A stretch of 64,000 nucleotides of DNA from Rhizobium sp. Q54 (lineage in GTDB: Bacteria; Pseudomonadota; Alphaproteobacteria; Micropepsales; Micropepsaceae), in NCBI GenBank assembly GCA_945860165.1, contig CAMAPL010000006.1, forward strand, positions 1 to 64,000. Reading direction: 5' to 3'. The notes under the pieces are model-generated. The model saw nothing but the letters and a program-made list of their open reading frames with translations, ran no database searches and was not told where the DNA came from. The translations under genes and the position numbers were made by a program. Numbering within the stretch: position 1 is the first letter of the stretch; every line of letters begins with the position of its first letter. Positions 24,834 to 34,862 of the stretch are shown one piece after another.

Positions 24834-26069
24834 TTACTTCTTGCTCATCACTGTGACACGGCCAACGCTGGTGTCGCCCGCGACTAGGTTGTTGTTCTTG
24901 TCGAACACCCAATAGCTGGCTTCGATGAACTGGCCATGGCCGATGCCCATGCCGTTGCCCACCGCGCCCAGCACCTTGCCGTCGCGATTGAGCTTGAGGA
25001 ACTGGCCGTCCTGGCCCGACGCCATCCAGGGATTACCGCTCTTGTCGAATTGCAGGGCGCAGACCAGATTTTTGGTAAGCAGCGTCTTCTTGAAGCGGCC
25101 CTCCGCTGTATAGACAACGATACGATACTGTTCGCGGTCACCGATCCAGACATCGCCATTGGTGGGATCCACCGCCAGGCCATGCACGTCGTTGAACTTT
25201 CCCTGGCCCACTTCATTGCCGAACCACTGGCGCACGAACTTGCCGTCCGAGATGAGCTGCATGACACGCGCCACGCCGTACTTGTTTGCGGGATCGGGAC
25301 TGTCGACATCGTTGGGGCTTTCATTGGCATGGCCCATGCCGATATAGACTTCGCCCTTGGGACCGAAGGCGACCATCACCGGCTGCCACAGCAGGCGCTG
25401 GTTCTTTTCCTCGATCCAGTCGCCGCGCTTGCCGCGCTCGCCGATGGTGAGCAGCAGCTTGCCCTCGGAAGACAGCTTCTTGACCGTCGCCTGGCCGGCG
25501 TCGGTGATCCAGACATTGTCCTGGGCATCCACCGCCAGGCCATGGGCCTTTTCATGGAAACCGATCACGCTCTCGGGCACTTCCAGCACCAACTTGCGGC
25601 TGGCATCGAACTTGAGGAGCTGGCTCACACCGGCGGGCGAGCGTTTGAAGACCCATAGACTGCCCTTGGAATCCAGCCCCACGGCGGGCACGCCGCCGAT
25701 GCCCTTGGGCAGGAAATAAGGATAGGAGAAGGCGTAGCCCAGATTCTGGTCGTAAACGACGCGTGACAGCTGGTTGCGCGCATACCCGCCTTCGCGGCCG
25801 CAGATCGGTGATCCCTTGCAGCCGGGCGTGGCGATATAGCCGTCCGGCAAGCGACGGCCGCCGGCGCGCTGTTCGCGCGGCAGCACGTTCACGGTGCCAT
25901 CGGCTTCAACAATGGTGTTGCCGCCGGAATCGGGAAAGGACTGCGTCAATTTCCAGGCGGGCGTTCCGTTCCTGGTTGGCTCGCTCTGAATCGCCAGCCG
26001 GTCGGCCTGGGCGAGAGCAGCGGTGGTCATCAGGCTCAGCGCCAGACCCGCGAGATACAGATTTTTCAT
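24834..26069 (-). CDS. Secreted NHL-repeat beta-propeller protein
   Basis: A 411-aa protein with a signal peptide (ending Ala-Leu-Ala-Gln). The body shows repeated propeller blades with the NHL pattern: Gly-Leu-Ala-Val-Asp-x-x-x-Asn/Asp-Val-Trp-Ile-x-Asp occurs near residues 183 and 295, and a degenerate version near 340. An Asp-Val-His-Gly-Leu-Ala-Val segment is also present. NHL propellers usually mediate binding and a few are lyases; nothing here fixes an activity. Start: ATG 26069 with GAGAGGA five bases upstream. Convergent with the DUF4908-like gene. Confidence 0.8.
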   Translation of the reverse strand: MKNLYLAGLALSLMTTAALAQADRLAIQSEPTRNGTPAWKLTQSFPDSGGNTIVEADGTVNVLPREQRAGGRRLPDGYIATPGCKGSPICGREGGYARNQLSRVVYDQNLGYAFSYPYFLPKGIGGVPAVGLDSKGSLWVFKRSPAGVSQLLKFDASRKLVLEVPESVIGFHEKAHGLAVDAQDNVWITDAGQATVKKLSSEGKLLLTIGERGKRGDWIEEKNQRLLWQPVMVAFGPKGEVYIGMGHANESPNDVDSPDPANKYGVARVMQLISDGKFVRQWFGNEVGQGKFNDVHGLAVDPTNGDVWIGDREQYRIVVYTAEGRFKKTLLTKNLVCALQFDKSGNPWMASGQDGQFLKLNRDGKVLGAVGNGMGIGHGQFIEASYWVFDKNNNLVAGDTSVGRVTVMSKK

Positions 26070-26191
26070 CAACGTCCTCTCTTGTAGCGTTTTTGGAGAT
26101 TTTATTGGGGCGAACGATGCGGGGAGGGCGCGGGCGGCGTCAACGACAAAAACTAGAAATTGTCAGCGTGTGCGCTGCAATAGAGTGCCAA

Positions 26192-26460
26192 TTACGGCGT
26201 GAAACCGTCGGACGCCATCTTGAATTTCGAGAATTCAAAGCCCGGAGAAACCGTGCAGCCACTAGCGTGTAAGCACCCAGGCTTCTTGCCGCCTGCCATT
26301 CGCCCGGCGGCACCACCAGCTGCGGCGCTTGGGCTTCGTCGATATCCAGGATAAGGATATAAATGTCCCTGCCGATTTTCAGTTCCAGCGGCGCGCTACG
26401 ATAGAAGTACCAGACCTCGGCGGCATCCACCCGGTGCCAGTGACCTCCCCGATTAACCAT
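26192..26460 (-). pseudogene. Remnant of a DUF985 (cupin) gene
   Basis: The frame reads His-Trp-His-Arg-Val-Asp-Ala, Glu-Val-Trp-Tyr-Phe-Tyr, Ala-Pro-Leu-Glu-Leu, Pro-Gly-Glu-Trp-Gln-Ala-Ala-Arg-Ser-Leu-Gly-Ala-Tyr-Thr-Leu-Val, which is the conserved DUF985 cupin core. At about 26254 the frame is lost. Shifting by one base restores Cys-Thr-Val-Ser-Pro-Gly-Phe-Glu-Phe and Gly-Phe-Thr-Pro, then TAA at 26192-26194. The N-terminal third of the family (Pro-His-Pro-Glu-Gly-Gly region) is missing upstream. So the gene is both 5'-truncated and frameshifted. Confidence 0.8.
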
Positions 26461-26575
26461 TTTTGGGGCGGGGGGCTTTTTCGTCCGGTTCCGCCGCGCT
26501 ATAGGAGAGTAGTAATTTCGGCGGCAACTCCAGGGCTGGAGCCCGCAAGAACAAGCCGCCTATGGGGACAAAAAA

Positions 26576-27523
26576 ATGCGCTTTTCCTTCGATTTCCGTG
26601 GTAGCCGCCGCTTGCCCATGGTTACCGCCGCGGCCCTCTTGGCCATCGGCCTAGCTGGCTGCTCCAGCCTTTTTGGCGACGACATCGATGAAGGCGCCGG
26701 TTCGGCTTTCACCCAGGCCCTGCAAGTAGCCTATACCGACCAGGCCACCCTGGCCGCCGACCTGCCGGCTAAAGAGGTGGAAAGCTCCATCTTTGATATC
26801 TTCGATATCTTCTCCAGCAGCGAAACCACCAGCGACCTACTGGCCCAGACTTTCACCACCAAGGCCGAACTGGCAGCGAGCGGCGCCGAACCTGAACCCG
26901 AAGCAGCCCCCAACTCTAGCGCCGCCGCCATTCGCGACCGCCTGGTGCGCGCCGTGGCTGCTGGAAAGGACCAGTTCCCCGACCAGGCCACCCGCGCTCA
27001 GGTCGATTACGACTGCTGGGTCCTGTACAGCACGGTGCCCGGCGCCGGCGCTGCGGCACAGGCCTGCAAGACCTCGCTGGATTCCTCGCTGATCCGCCTG
27101 GAAACCGCTGCCCGTCCGGCGGCGCCGGCTCCGGCCTACACACCGCCGCCCCTGGCCCCTGCTCCGGCGCCCGCGACGGCTCCGGCTCCGGCTCCCGATT
27201 TCACGGTCTATTTCAACTTCGACTCCTGGACCCTGAAGGCCGAACAGCTGACGGTGCTGACAAATGTCATCAACAGCGCCCGCACCGGCGGCCAGACCAA
27301 CATCAACATTGTTGGCCATACCGATACGTCCGGTGACGCCGACTACAACCAGCGCCTCTCGGTGCAGCGCTCCAATGTCGTGGTGGAAGCCCTGGTGCAG
27401 ATGGGGGCGCGCCGCCCTGCCCTGCACGCCAGCGGCGTCGGCGAGACCGATCTTGCGGTTCCGACCGAAGACGGTGTCCGCGAAGCCCGCAACCGCCGCA
27501 CGGTTATCATACTGCAACCATAA
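26576..27523 (+). CDS. OmpA-family outer-membrane lipoprotein
   Basis: A 315-aa protein with a lipobox (Gly-Leu-Ala-Gly-Cys, Cys near residue 29). A helical region of about 130 residues and an Ala/Pro-rich linker (about 180-206) lead into a C-terminal OmpA-like peptidoglycan-binding domain (about 208-315): Val-Tyr-Phe-Asn-Phe-Asp, Val-Gly-His-Thr-Asp-Thr-Ser-Gly and Asn-Gln-Arg-Leu-Ser-x-Gln-Arg. This is a Pal-like or OmpA-like envelope anchor; tol genes are not adjacent, so I do not call it Pal. GGGGA lies before the ATG. Confidence 0.88.
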   Translation: MRFSFDFRGSRRLPMVTAAALLAIGLAGCSSLFGDDIDEGAGSAFTQALQVAYTDQATLAADLPAKEVESSIFDIFDIFSSSETTSDLLAQTFTTKAELAASGAEPEPEAAPNSSAAAIRDRLVRAVAAGKDQFPDQATRAQVDYDCWVLYSTVPGAGAAAQACKTSLDSSLIRLETAARPAAPAPAYTPPPLAPAPAPATAPAPAPDFTVYFNFDSWTLKAEQLTVLTNVINSARTGGQTNINIVGHTDTSGDADYNQRLSVQRSNVVVEALVQMGARRPALHASGVGETDLAVPTEDGVREARNRRTVIILQP

Positions 27524-27538
27524 TCTGTGACAAAGCTA

Positions 27539-27580
27539 AACGCCCCTGTTCTCGAAAGAGAGCGGGGGCGTTGTCTTTTT
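27539..27580 (+). terminator. Terminator of the OmpA-family gene
   Basis: A stem of up to 15 bp with one or two mismatches (27539-27553 with 27558-27572) around a GAAA loop is followed by TGTCTTTTT. It lies 16 bases past the stop. Confidence 0.85.
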
Positions 27581-27621
27581 GTCCCTATCGGGCAAGCAAC
27601 AAAGTGCCTAAGCTAAGCCTT

Positions 27622-27993
27622 ATGAAGGCGATAGGATCGCGGATCTTCCTGGCATTGCTGCTGACAGATGCGATCAGCGCGCAGTCAACGGCGCAGCGCA
27701 ACAATAACTATGCCGTCAAGGAAATGAATTTCGATCTCTGGTGCCAGTTGCAGGCGAACCTGCCGGCGGCCCGCTGCGACAAGCGCACGGCGCAGGATGA
27801 AGCAACATTCCAGGCCTATCGCGCCAAGGTCGAAGCGTATGAAATCCCGTATTTGCAGCGTAAAAACGCCGACGCACGCCTGGATCGCAGTAGCCTGCAT
27901 GCCGATCCGATAGGGCCGCTGCGGAACGATCCGGCGGCGCGGCGGCCGGATCTCGACAATCCCGCCACCACATCCACCTTACCGACCCGCTAG
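27622..27993 (+). CDS. Secreted hypothetical protein, 123 aa
   Basis: A hydrophobic leader (Ile-Phe-Leu-Ala-Leu-Leu-Leu, ending around Ala-Gln-Ser) suggests export. The mature part has Asn-Phe-Asp-Leu-Trp-Cys-Gln, Pro-Ala-Ala-Arg-Cys-Asp-Lys-Arg and Tyr-Glu-Ile-Pro-Tyr-Leu-Gln; the two Cys may pair. The C-terminus is Asp/Arg/Pro-rich and looks disordered. I chose the ATG at 27622 so that the signal segment is at the start; no good ribosome site is visible. Family not recognised. Confidence 0.6.
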   Translation: MKAIGSRIFLALLLTDAISAQSTAQRNNNYAVKEMNFDLWCQLQANLPAARCDKRTAQDEATFQAYRAKVEAYEIPYLQRKNADARLDRSSLHADPIGPLRNDPAARRPDLDNPATTSTLPTR

Positions 27994-28291
27994 TTCCTAG
28001 ACAAAGCGGCTGTAATCCTCGCTGATGGCGGCGCGCAAGCAGCCGATCACACCGAATATTTTCTGCAGCAGGTTGCCTGATCAGAAATGCATGAAAGCGG
28101 GACTTTCCTGCGAGCTGGAAGGCTTCATGAAATCCTGGGCCGTAGAGGGCTCTGGATGGTCAGTAAAGGCGTCCAGCTTGCACTGCAGGGCGCTTTTTCA
28201 TTTGCGGGCCATCTGCCGCGTTGCACAAAGCCGGACCCCTGCTATTGTGCGCCCGCTTTCCATTCCGCCCTACTTTTCGAAGGCTAACCCC
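27994..28291 (+). promoter_or_regulatory. Leader region of sucCD
   Basis: This 298-base gap lies before sucC. It stays open in the sucC frame, but the translation has no family resemblance, so I read it as promoter and leader. CTGCAG-type short palindromes occur near 28185, and I could not identify a clear promoter. No other gene is seen. Confidence 0.4.
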
Positions 28292-29461
28292 ATGAATATT
28301 CACGAATATCAGGCCAAAGAGGTTCTGAGCGGATTCGGCGTGCCGGTGCCCAAGGGCAAGGCCGCCTTTACCGTCGAGGAAGCGGTCAAAGTCGCCGAAG
28401 AACTGGGCGGCCCGGTCTGGGTGGTGAAGGCCCAGATTCATGCAGGCGGCCGCGGCAAGGGCGGCGGCGTCAAAGTCGTCAAGTCCATCGCAGATGTGAA
28501 AAAGAAAGCCGAAAAAATCCTGGGCATGACCCTGGTCACCCACCAGACCGGTCCGGCGGGGCGCCTGGTGAAGCGGCTTTATATTGAAGACGGCTCGGTC
28601 ATCGAGCGCGAACTCTATCTGTCGGCGCTGGTCGACCGTGCCACCAGCCGCATCGCCTTCATCGTCTCCACCGAAGGCGGCATGGACATTGAAGCGGTGG
28701 CGCAAAACACGCCGGAAAAGATTCACACCTTCCAGATCGAGCCGATCGCCGGCTACTCGCCCTATATCGGCAACGAAATCGCCGTGGCGCTAGGCGTCAA
28801 GGGCGACGCGGCCAAGCAGCTCAGCAAGGTGGTGAAGAGCCTGTACGATGCTTTCGTCGCCAAGGACATGAGCCTGCTGGAAATCAATCCCCTGGTTATC
28901 ACCAAAGACGGCAACGTCATCTGTCTGGATGCCAAGCTGAACTTCGACGAGAACGCGCTTTACCGCCAAAAGGACATCCAGGCGCTGCGCGACCTGGATG
29001 AGGAAGATCCGGCGGAAGTCGAAGCCAGCAAATACGACCTCTCCTATATCAAGCTGGACGGCGAGATCGGCTGCATGGTCAACGGCGCCGGCCTAGCGAT
29101 GGCGACCATGGACATCATCAAGCTGTTCGGCAGCGAGCCCGCCAACTTCCTGGATGTCGGCGGCGGCGCCACCAAGGAAAAAGTCACCCAGGCCTTCAAG
29201 ATCATCGTCAGCGATCCCAACGTGAAGGGCATCCTGGTCAATATCTTCGGCGGCATCATGAAGTGCGACATCATCGCGGACGGCATCGTCGCCGCCGCCA
29301 AGGAAATCTCGCTGAAGGTGCCGCTGGTGGTCCGGCTGGAAGGCACCAATGTCGAAAAAGGCAAGGAAATACTGGCCAAGTCTGGTCTGGCCATCACCAG
29401 CGCCGACGATCTTGCCGACGCAGCCCGGAAGGTCGTCGCTGCCGTGAAGGGTTCGAAATAA
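28292..29461 (+). CDS. sucC: Succinate-CoA ligase, beta subunit
   Basis: A 389-aa ATP-grasp subunit that binds nucleotide and, with SucD, converts succinyl-CoA to succinate with ATP or GTP synthesis. The N-terminus Asn-Ile-His-Glu-Tyr-Gln-Ala-Lys is canonical and sets the start at ATG 28292. Later come Gly-Gly-Arg-Gly-Lys-Gly-Gly-Gly and [11 protein letters not shown]. The stop overlaps the sucD start by one base. Confidence 0.97.
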   Translation: MNIHEYQAKEVLSGFGVPVPKGKAAFTVEEAVKVAEELGGPVWVVKAQIHAGGRGKGGGVKVVKSIADVKKKAEKILGMTLVTHQTGPAGRLVKRLYIEDGSVIERELYLSALVDRATSRIAFIVSTEGGMDIEAVAQNTPEKIHTFQIEPIAGYSPYIGNEIAVALGVKGDAAKQLSKVVKSLYDAFVAKDMSLLEINPLVITKDGNVICLDAKLNFDENALYRQKDIQALRDLDEEDPAEVEASKYDLSYIKLDGEIGCMVNGAGLAMATMDIIKLFGSEPANFLDVGGGATKEKVTQAFKIIVSDPNVKGILVNIFGGIMKCDIIADGIVAAAKEISLKVPLVVRLEGTNVEKGKEILAKSGLAITSADDLADAARKVVAAVKGSK

Positions 29462-30339
29462 TGCCCATCCTCGTCGACAAGAACACCAAGGTCATCTGCC
29501 AGGGCTTCACCGGCAACCAGGGCACCTTCCATTCTGAGCAGGCGATTGCCTACGGCACAAAGATGGTCGGCGGCACCACCCCGGGCAAGGGCGGCAGCAT
29601 CCACTTAGGCCTACCGGTGTTCGACACGGTGCGCGAGGCGAAAGAAAAAGTCGGCGCTGACGCGTCCGCCATCTATGTGCCGCCACCTTTCGCGGCCGAC
29701 GCCATCCTGGAAGCGATCGATGCGGAGATCGCGCTAATCGTCTGCATCACAGAAGGCATTCCGGTGCTGGACATGGTGAAGGTGAAGCGGGCGCTGTCGG
29801 GCTCGAAGTCGCGCCTGATCGGACCCAACTGCCCCGGCGTCATCACGCCCGGCGAGTGCAAGATCGGCATCATGCCCGGCCACATCCATCGCCGCGGCAC
29901 GGTCGGCATCGTGTCGCGCTCCGGCACCCTGACCTATGAAGCGGTCTGGCAGACCACCGCGGTCGGCCTGGGCCAGACCACCTGCGTCGGCATCGGCGGC
30001 GATCCGGTGAAGGGCACCGAGCATATTGAGGTGCTGGAAATGCTGCTGGCCGATCCGGAAACCAAAAGCATCATCATGATCGGCGAAATCGGCGGCACCG
30101 CCGAGGAAGATGCCGCCGACTTCATCAGGCGTTCCAAGGTGAAAAAGCCCATGGTCGGCTTCATCGCCGGTGTCACCGCCCCGCCGGGCCGCCGCATGGG
30201 CCATGCCGGCGCCATCATTTCGGGCGGCAAGGGCGGCGCTGACAGCAAGATCGAAGCGATGAAAGCAGCCGGCATCCGCGTCTCGCCGAACCCTGCTGCT
30301 CTGGGTACGACCCTGGTCGAACTTCTCTCCGGCAAGTAA
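29461..30339 (+). CDS. sucD: Succinate-CoA ligase, alpha subunit
   Basis: A 292-aa CoA-binding subunit. It has [10 protein letters not shown] near residue 14 and Gly-Pro-Asn-Cys-Pro-Gly near 122. The phosphorylated histidine is His248 in Gly-His-Ala-Gly-Ala-Ile. It is translationally coupled to sucC. The 222-base gap behind it holds a GC-rich hairpin near 30395-30415 followed by TTTT, a probable terminator or attenuator before sucA. Confidence 0.97.
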   Translation: MPILVDKNTKVICQGFTGNQGTFHSEQAIAYGTKMVGGTTPGKGGSIHLGLPVFDTVREAKEKVGADASAIYVPPPFAADAILEAIDAEIALIVCITEGIPVLDMVKVKRALSGSKSRLIGPNCPGVITPGECKIGIMPGHIHRRGTVGIVSRSGTLTYEAVWQTTAVGLGQTTCVGIGGDPVKGTEHIEVLEMLLADPETKSIIMIGEIGGTAEEDAADFIRRSKVKKPMVGFIAGVTAPPGRRMGHAGAIISGGKGGADSKIEAMKAAGIRVSPNPAALGTTLVELLSGK

Positions 30340-30561
30340 CCGCCTTCAAACCGTCACCGTACCGGTCCACATACTGGGCCGGGACATGCGCGCGCGGCGG
30401 GGCACGCCCCCCGCTTTTGCCGTGCATATGGGGGTTATTGAGCCCATATTAACCGCATTCAGCGTTGAATCTGCTGGCAGAAGCAGTTACCACGCACCGC
30501 CATAAGCGACGCGGCACCAGGAAGGGCCAGAGCCCAACAAGCTCAGCCATAAGCGTTTAAA

Positions 30562-33525
30562 ATGACTGAACAAATTCCATCAGACCGGTTGAGCCGCGCC
30601 TCCAACGTAATTCTCGAGGCGACCTCCTTCCTCAACGGCACCAACGCCGCCTATGTCGAGCAGCTGTATGCCGCCTGGCTGGCCAATCCGAATTCGGTTG
30701 AGGAAGGCTGGCAGGCGTATTTTTCGCAAGCCGGCGAACAGGGGCTTTCGCCCACCCAGCTGGGCCGTGGCCCGGCCTGGAAACGCGACAGCAAACCCGA
30801 CATCGCCAGCGGCGACCTGATCGCCGCGCTTACTGGCCAAAGCCCTTTGGCCGGCCTGGAACCGGCCAAGGGTAAAGGTAAGTCCGCTGCCGCATCCGCC
30901 GCCAACACCACCGAAGCCGCCAAGGCTTCTATCCATGCCGTGCAGATGATCCGCGCCTATCGCATGATCGGCCATCTTGAAGCAGATCTCGATCCGCTAG
31001 GCATTACGCCCAAGACGCCCCAAGCGACGCTCGACCCCAAGCATTACGGTTTTGAAGGTGCCGCCCTCGACGCACCGGTCTTCGTGGACGGTATCCTGGG
31101 CTTCGATACCGCCACGCCGCGCACCTTGCTGGAAACGCTGCGCGGCCTGTATTGCGGCCACATCGGCTATGAATTCATGCACATCAACGATGCCGAGCAG
31201 AAGACTTGGCTGCAGCGCCGCATCGAAGACGCCGAATATGAAATCCGCTTCACGCCGGAAGGCAAGAAGGCGATCCTCAAAAAGCTGATCGAGGCCGAGG
31301 GCTTCGAGAAATTCGCCTCCACCCGTTTCGTCGGCACCAAGCGCTTTGGCTTGGATGGCGGCGAAGCCACTATTCCGGCGCTGGAACAGATCATCAAACG
31401 CGGCGGCCAGCTGGGCGTCAGCGAAGTGGTGCTGGGCATGGCCCATCGCGGCCGCCTGAACGTGCTGGTCAATGTGATGGGCAAGCCCTATCGCCAGCTG
31501 TTCCACGAATTCCAGGGCGGCGCGGCCAATCCGTCGGATGTCGAAGGCTCCGGCGACGTCAAATACCATCTGGGCGCCTCATCAGACCGCGAGTTCGACG
31601 GCCACAAGGTACATCTGTCGCTCACCCCGAACCCATCGCATCTGGAAATCGTCAATCCGGTGGTGCTGGGCAAGGCCCGCGCCAAGCAGTGGCAGCTGCG
31701 CGACATCGACGCGCGCACCAGCGTGCTGCCGATCCTAATCCATGGCGACGCGGCTTTCGCGGGCCAGGGCGTGGTGGCGGAATGTTTCGCCATGTCGGGC
31801 ATCAAGGGCTTCCGCACGGGCGGCACCATGCATTTCGTCATCAACAACCAGATCGGCTTCACCACCGCGCCGATGTTCTCGCGCTCCTCGCCCTATTGCA
31901 CCGACATCGCCCTGATGGTGCAGGCGCCGATTTTCCACGTGAATGGCGACGATCCCGAGGCCGTGGTCCATGCAACGCGCATCGCCATAGAATTCCGCCA
32001 GAAATTCGAGAAGGACGTGGTGCTCGACATGATCTGCTATCGCAGATTCGGGCATAACGAGAGCGACGAGCCGGCCTTCACCCAACCCCTGATGTACCGG
32101 GTAATCAAGGACCATCCCTCCACCCTGCAGCTCTACACCGGCAAGCTGGTGAAAGAAGGCACTCTGACGCAAGGCGAAGCCGACGCCATGGGCGCCGCCT
32201 TCATCGAGAAACTGGACCAGGAATACGAGGCGTCCAAGTCGCATCTGCCCAACCGTGCCGACTGGCTGGATGGCCGCTGGCAAGGCCTGGAAAAAGCGCC
32301 CAAGAACGGCGATCGCCGCGGCGAAACCGGCGTGGCCGAAGACGTCCTGCGCAAGGTCGGCAAGGCGCTGACCACCGGCCCCGAAGGCCTCACCCTGCAC
32401 AAGACCATCGTGCGCCTGCTGGAAACCAAGGCCAAGATGTTCGAAAGCGGCGAAGGCTTCGACTGGTCGACCAGCGAAGCCCTGGCCCTGGGCAGCCTGC
32501 TGGACGAAGGCTCCTATGTCCGCTTTTCGGGCCAGGATTCTACCCGCGGCACCTTCAGCCAGCGCCATGCTACCCTGGTCGATCAGCAGACCGAGGAACG
32601 CTATTACCCGCTGCAGCACATCGATAAGGATCAGGGCTGCTTCGAGATCATCGACACGCTGCTGTCGGAAGAAGCGGTGCTGGGCTTTGAATATGGCTAT
32701 TCGACCGCTGAGCCCAAGGCGCTGGTCCTGTGGGAAGCCCAGTTCGGCGACTTCGCCAACGGCGCCCAGGTGGTGATGGACCAGTTCATTGCTTCGGGCG
32801 AGATGAAATGGCTGCGCATGTCGGGTATCACCCTGCTGCTGCCGCACGGCTATGAGGGCCAGGGGCCGGAACATTCCAGCGCCCGTCTCGAGCGTTACCT
32901 GCAGCTTTGCGCCCAGGACAATATGCAGGTCTGCGTCCCGACCACGCCGGCCAACTATTTCCACATCCTGCGCCGCCAGATGCATCGCAGCTTCAGGAAG
33001 CCGCTGATCGTGCTGACGCCCAAGTCGCTACTGCGCCACAAGAAGTGCACCAGCTTCCTCAGCGACATGATCCCCGGCACCTCGTTCCACCGCGTGCTGC
33101 GCGACCAGGCCGAAGTCGTGCCCGGCGCCACCACCGTCAAGCTGGTGGAGGATGCCAAGATCCAGCGCGTCGTGCTGTGCACCGGCAAGGTCTATTTCGA
33201 CCTGATGGAAGAACGCGAAAAGCGGGGCGAGAACCGCGTCCAGATCCTGCGCCTGGAACAGCTCTATCCCTTCCCGGAAAATATCCTGGCCCAAGAGCTG
33301 GCCCGCTTCCCCAAGGCCGAGATCGTCTGGTGTCAGGAAGAACCCCAGAACCAGGGCGCCTGGCATTTCGTCCGGTCGCGGATCGAGGATACGGTCGCCA
33401 AGCTGGGCGGCAAGGGCAGCCCGCGCTATACCGGCCGTCCCGAATACGCTTCCACCGCAGCCGGCCTGATGAAGCTGCACCTGGCCGAACTGGCCAAGTT
33501 TCTGGATGACGCGCTAACGCTTTAA
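30562..33525 (+). CDS. sucA: 2-Oxoglutarate dehydrogenase E1 component
   Basis: A 987-aa thiamine-diphosphate enzyme that decarboxylates 2-oxoglutarate and passes the succinyl group to SucB. The N-terminal segment (Tyr-Val-Glu-Gln-Leu-Tyr-x-x-Trp) that binds E2 is present. The core has Gly-Met-Ala-His-Arg-Gly-Arg-Leu-Asn-Val-Leu near 293 and His-Gly-Asp-Ala-Ala-Phe-Ala-Gly-Gln-Gly near 393. Val-Asn-Gly-Asp-Asp-Pro-Glu is a ThDP/Mg motif. The C-terminal half shows Gly-Gln-Asp-Ser-Thr-Arg-Gly-Thr-Phe and His-Gly-Tyr-Glu-Gly-Gln-Gly-Pro-Glu-His-Ser. The ATG at 30562 has only a weak ribosome site. Followed by sucB after 27 bases. Confidence 0.97.
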   Translation: MTEQIPSDRLSRASNVILEATSFLNGTNAAYVEQLYAAWLANPNSVEEGWQAYFSQAGEQGLSPTQLGRGPAWKRDSKPDIASGDLIAALTGQSPLAGLEPAKGKGKSAAASAANTTEAAKASIHAVQMIRAYRMIGHLEADLDPLGITPKTPQATLDPKHYGFEGAALDAPVFVDGILGFDTATPRTLLETLRGLYCGHIGYEFMHINDAEQKTWLQRRIEDAEYEIRFTPEGKKAILKKLIEAEGFEKFASTRFVGTKRFGLDGGEATIPALEQIIKRGGQLGVSEVVLGMAHRGRLNVLVNVMGKPYRQLFHEFQGGAANPSDVEGSGDVKYHLGASSDREFDGHKVHLSLTPNPSHLEIVNPVVLGKARAKQWQLRDIDARTSVLPILIHGDAAFAGQGVVAECFAMSGIKGFRTGGTMHFVINNQIGFTTAPMFSRSSPYCTDIALMVQAPIFHVNGDDPEAVVHATRIAIEFRQKFEKDVVLDMICYRRFGHNESDEPAFTQPLMYRVIKDHPSTLQLYTGKLVKEGTLTQGEADAMGAAFIEKLDQEYEASKSHLPNRADWLDGRWQGLEKAPKNGDRRGETGVAEDVLRKVGKALTTGPEGLTLHKTIVRLLETKAKMFESGEGFDWSTSEALALGSLLDEGSYVRFSGQDSTRGTFSQRHATLVDQQTEERYYPLQHIDKDQGCFEIIDTLLSEEAVLGFEYGYSTAEPKALVLWEAQFGDFANGAQVVMDQFIASGEMKWLRMSGITLLLPHGYEGQGPEHSSARLERYLQLCAQDNMQVCVPTTPANYFHILRRQMHRSFRKPLIVLTPKSLLRHKKCTSFLSDMIPGTSFHRVLRDQAEVVPGATTVKLVEDAKIQRVVLCTGKVYFDLMEEREKRGENRVQILRLEQLYPFPENILAQELARFPKAEIVWCQEEPQNQGAWHFVRSRIEDTVAKLGGKGSPRYTGRPEYASTAAGLMKLHLAELAKFLDDALTL

Positions 33526-33552
33526 TTTTCGCCCTCTAAACCAGAGTCGCTT

Positions 33553-34749
33553 ATGACCATTGAAATCAAAGTCCCCGCGATGGGCGAGTCCGTCACCGAG
33601 GCCACCATCTCCAAGTGGTTCAAGAAGGAAGGCGACGCGGTCAAGCGCGACGAGCCGCTGCTGGAACTGGAGACCGACAAGGTGACGGTGGAAGTGCCCT
33701 CGCCCGCCGACGGCGCCATCGAATCCATCACCGCCCAGGCCGGCGCCACCGTGCAGGTGGGCGCGCTTCTGGGCGCCATCGCCGAAGGCAAAGCCGGCGC
33801 GCCGTCCAAAGCCGCACCGAAGGCTGAGGCCGCCAAGCATGCCGCTACTCCGGCCGCCCCCAAAATTGATTCTCCGGCCATGCCGTCCGCCAAGCGCATC
33901 GCCGCTGAATCCGGCATCGCCGCCGGGTCCGTCGCCGGCACCGGCAAGGACGGCCGCGTCACCAAGGGCGACATGCTGGGCGCGCTTACCGCGCGTTCGT
34001 CGGCGCCGCAGCCCGCCACCGCCGCGCCGTCTGGCCCGCGCCACAATGAAGCGCGCGAGGAACGTGTGCAGATGACGCGGCTGCGCAAGACCATCGCGCT
34101 GCGCCTCAAGGAATCGCAGAACACCGCCGCCCAGCTCACCACCTTTAATGAGGTGGACATGACTGCGGTGATGGCCCTGCGCGCCAGCTACAAGGATATC
34201 TTCGAGAAGAAGCACGGCGTGAAGCTGGGCTTCATGGGCTTCTTCGCCAAGGCCGTGGTCGCGGCCCTGAAGGACCTGCCCAACGTCAATGCCGAGATCG
34301 AAGGCGACAACATCGTCTACAAGAATTACTTCGATATCGGCATCGCGGTTTCGACCGAACGCGGGCTGGTGGTGCCGGTGGTGAAGGGCGCTGACCTTCT
34401 GTCGCTGGCCGACATCGAAAAGGCGATTGTGGATTACGGCACCCGCGCCCGCGACAACAAGCTGAAGCTGGAAGAGCTGCAGGGCGGCACATTCTCCATC
34501 ACCAATGGCGGCGTGTTCGGCTCGCTGATGTCCACACCCATCCTGAATTCGCCCCAGTCGGGCATTCTGGGGATGCACAAAATCCAGCCCCGCCCCATGG
34601 CGATTGGTGACAAGATCGATATCCGTCCGATGATGTACCTGGCGCTGTCCTACGATCACCGTATCGTGGACGGCCGCGAGGCCGTCACCTTCCTGGTCAA
34701 GGTCAAGGACAATCTGGAAGACCCACAACGTCTGTTGCTGGATATCTGA
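33553..34749 (+). CDS. sucB: Dihydrolipoamide succinyltransferase (E2)
   Basis: A 398-aa E2 core of the 2-oxoglutarate dehydrogenase complex. One lipoyl domain (residues 1-77) carries the modified Lys43 in Glu-Thr-Asp-Lys-Val. After an Ala/Pro linker comes a peripheral-subunit-binding domain (about 113-145, Ala-Lys-Arg-Ile-Ala-Ala-Glu-Ser-Gly). The catalytic domain ends with His369 in Asp-His-Arg-Ile-Val-Asp-Gly. The E3 gene (lpd) does not follow here and must be elsewhere. A weak hairpin with T7 follows at 34766-34797. Confidence 0.97.
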   Translation: MTIEIKVPAMGESVTEATISKWFKKEGDAVKRDEPLLELETDKVTVEVPSPADGAIESITAQAGATVQVGALLGAIAEGKAGAPSKAAPKAEAAKHAATPAAPKIDSPAMPSAKRIAAESGIAAGSVAGTGKDGRVTKGDMLGALTARSSAPQPATAAPSGPRHNEAREERVQMTRLRKTIALRLKESQNTAAQLTTFNEVDMTAVMALRASYKDIFEKKHGVKLGFMGFFAKAVVAALKDLPNVNAEIEGDNIVYKNYFDIGIAVSTERGLVVPVVKGADLLSLADIEKAIVDYGTRARDNKLKLEELQGGTFSITNGGVFGSLMSTPILNSPQSGILGMHKIQPRPMAIGDKIDIRPMMYLALSYDHRIVDGREAVTFLVKVKDNLEDPQRLLLDI

Positions 34750-34765
34750 AGGTTCCCGAAGAACA

Positions 34766-34798
34766 CAAAAAAGGTGGCCCATGGCCGCTTTTTTTATT
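34766..34798 (+). terminator. Probable terminator behind sucAB
   Basis: An A-rich strand, a short GTGGCC/GGCCGC stem and a run of T (TTTTTTT) follow the sucB stop. The stem is imperfect, but the A/T arms extend it. Confidence 0.6.
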
Positions 34799-34862
34799 GC
34801 CTATGCGCTGTCGGAATGGGGTGGGTTCTCACGTCCTTTGGATGAAACCACGGAGATATGCC

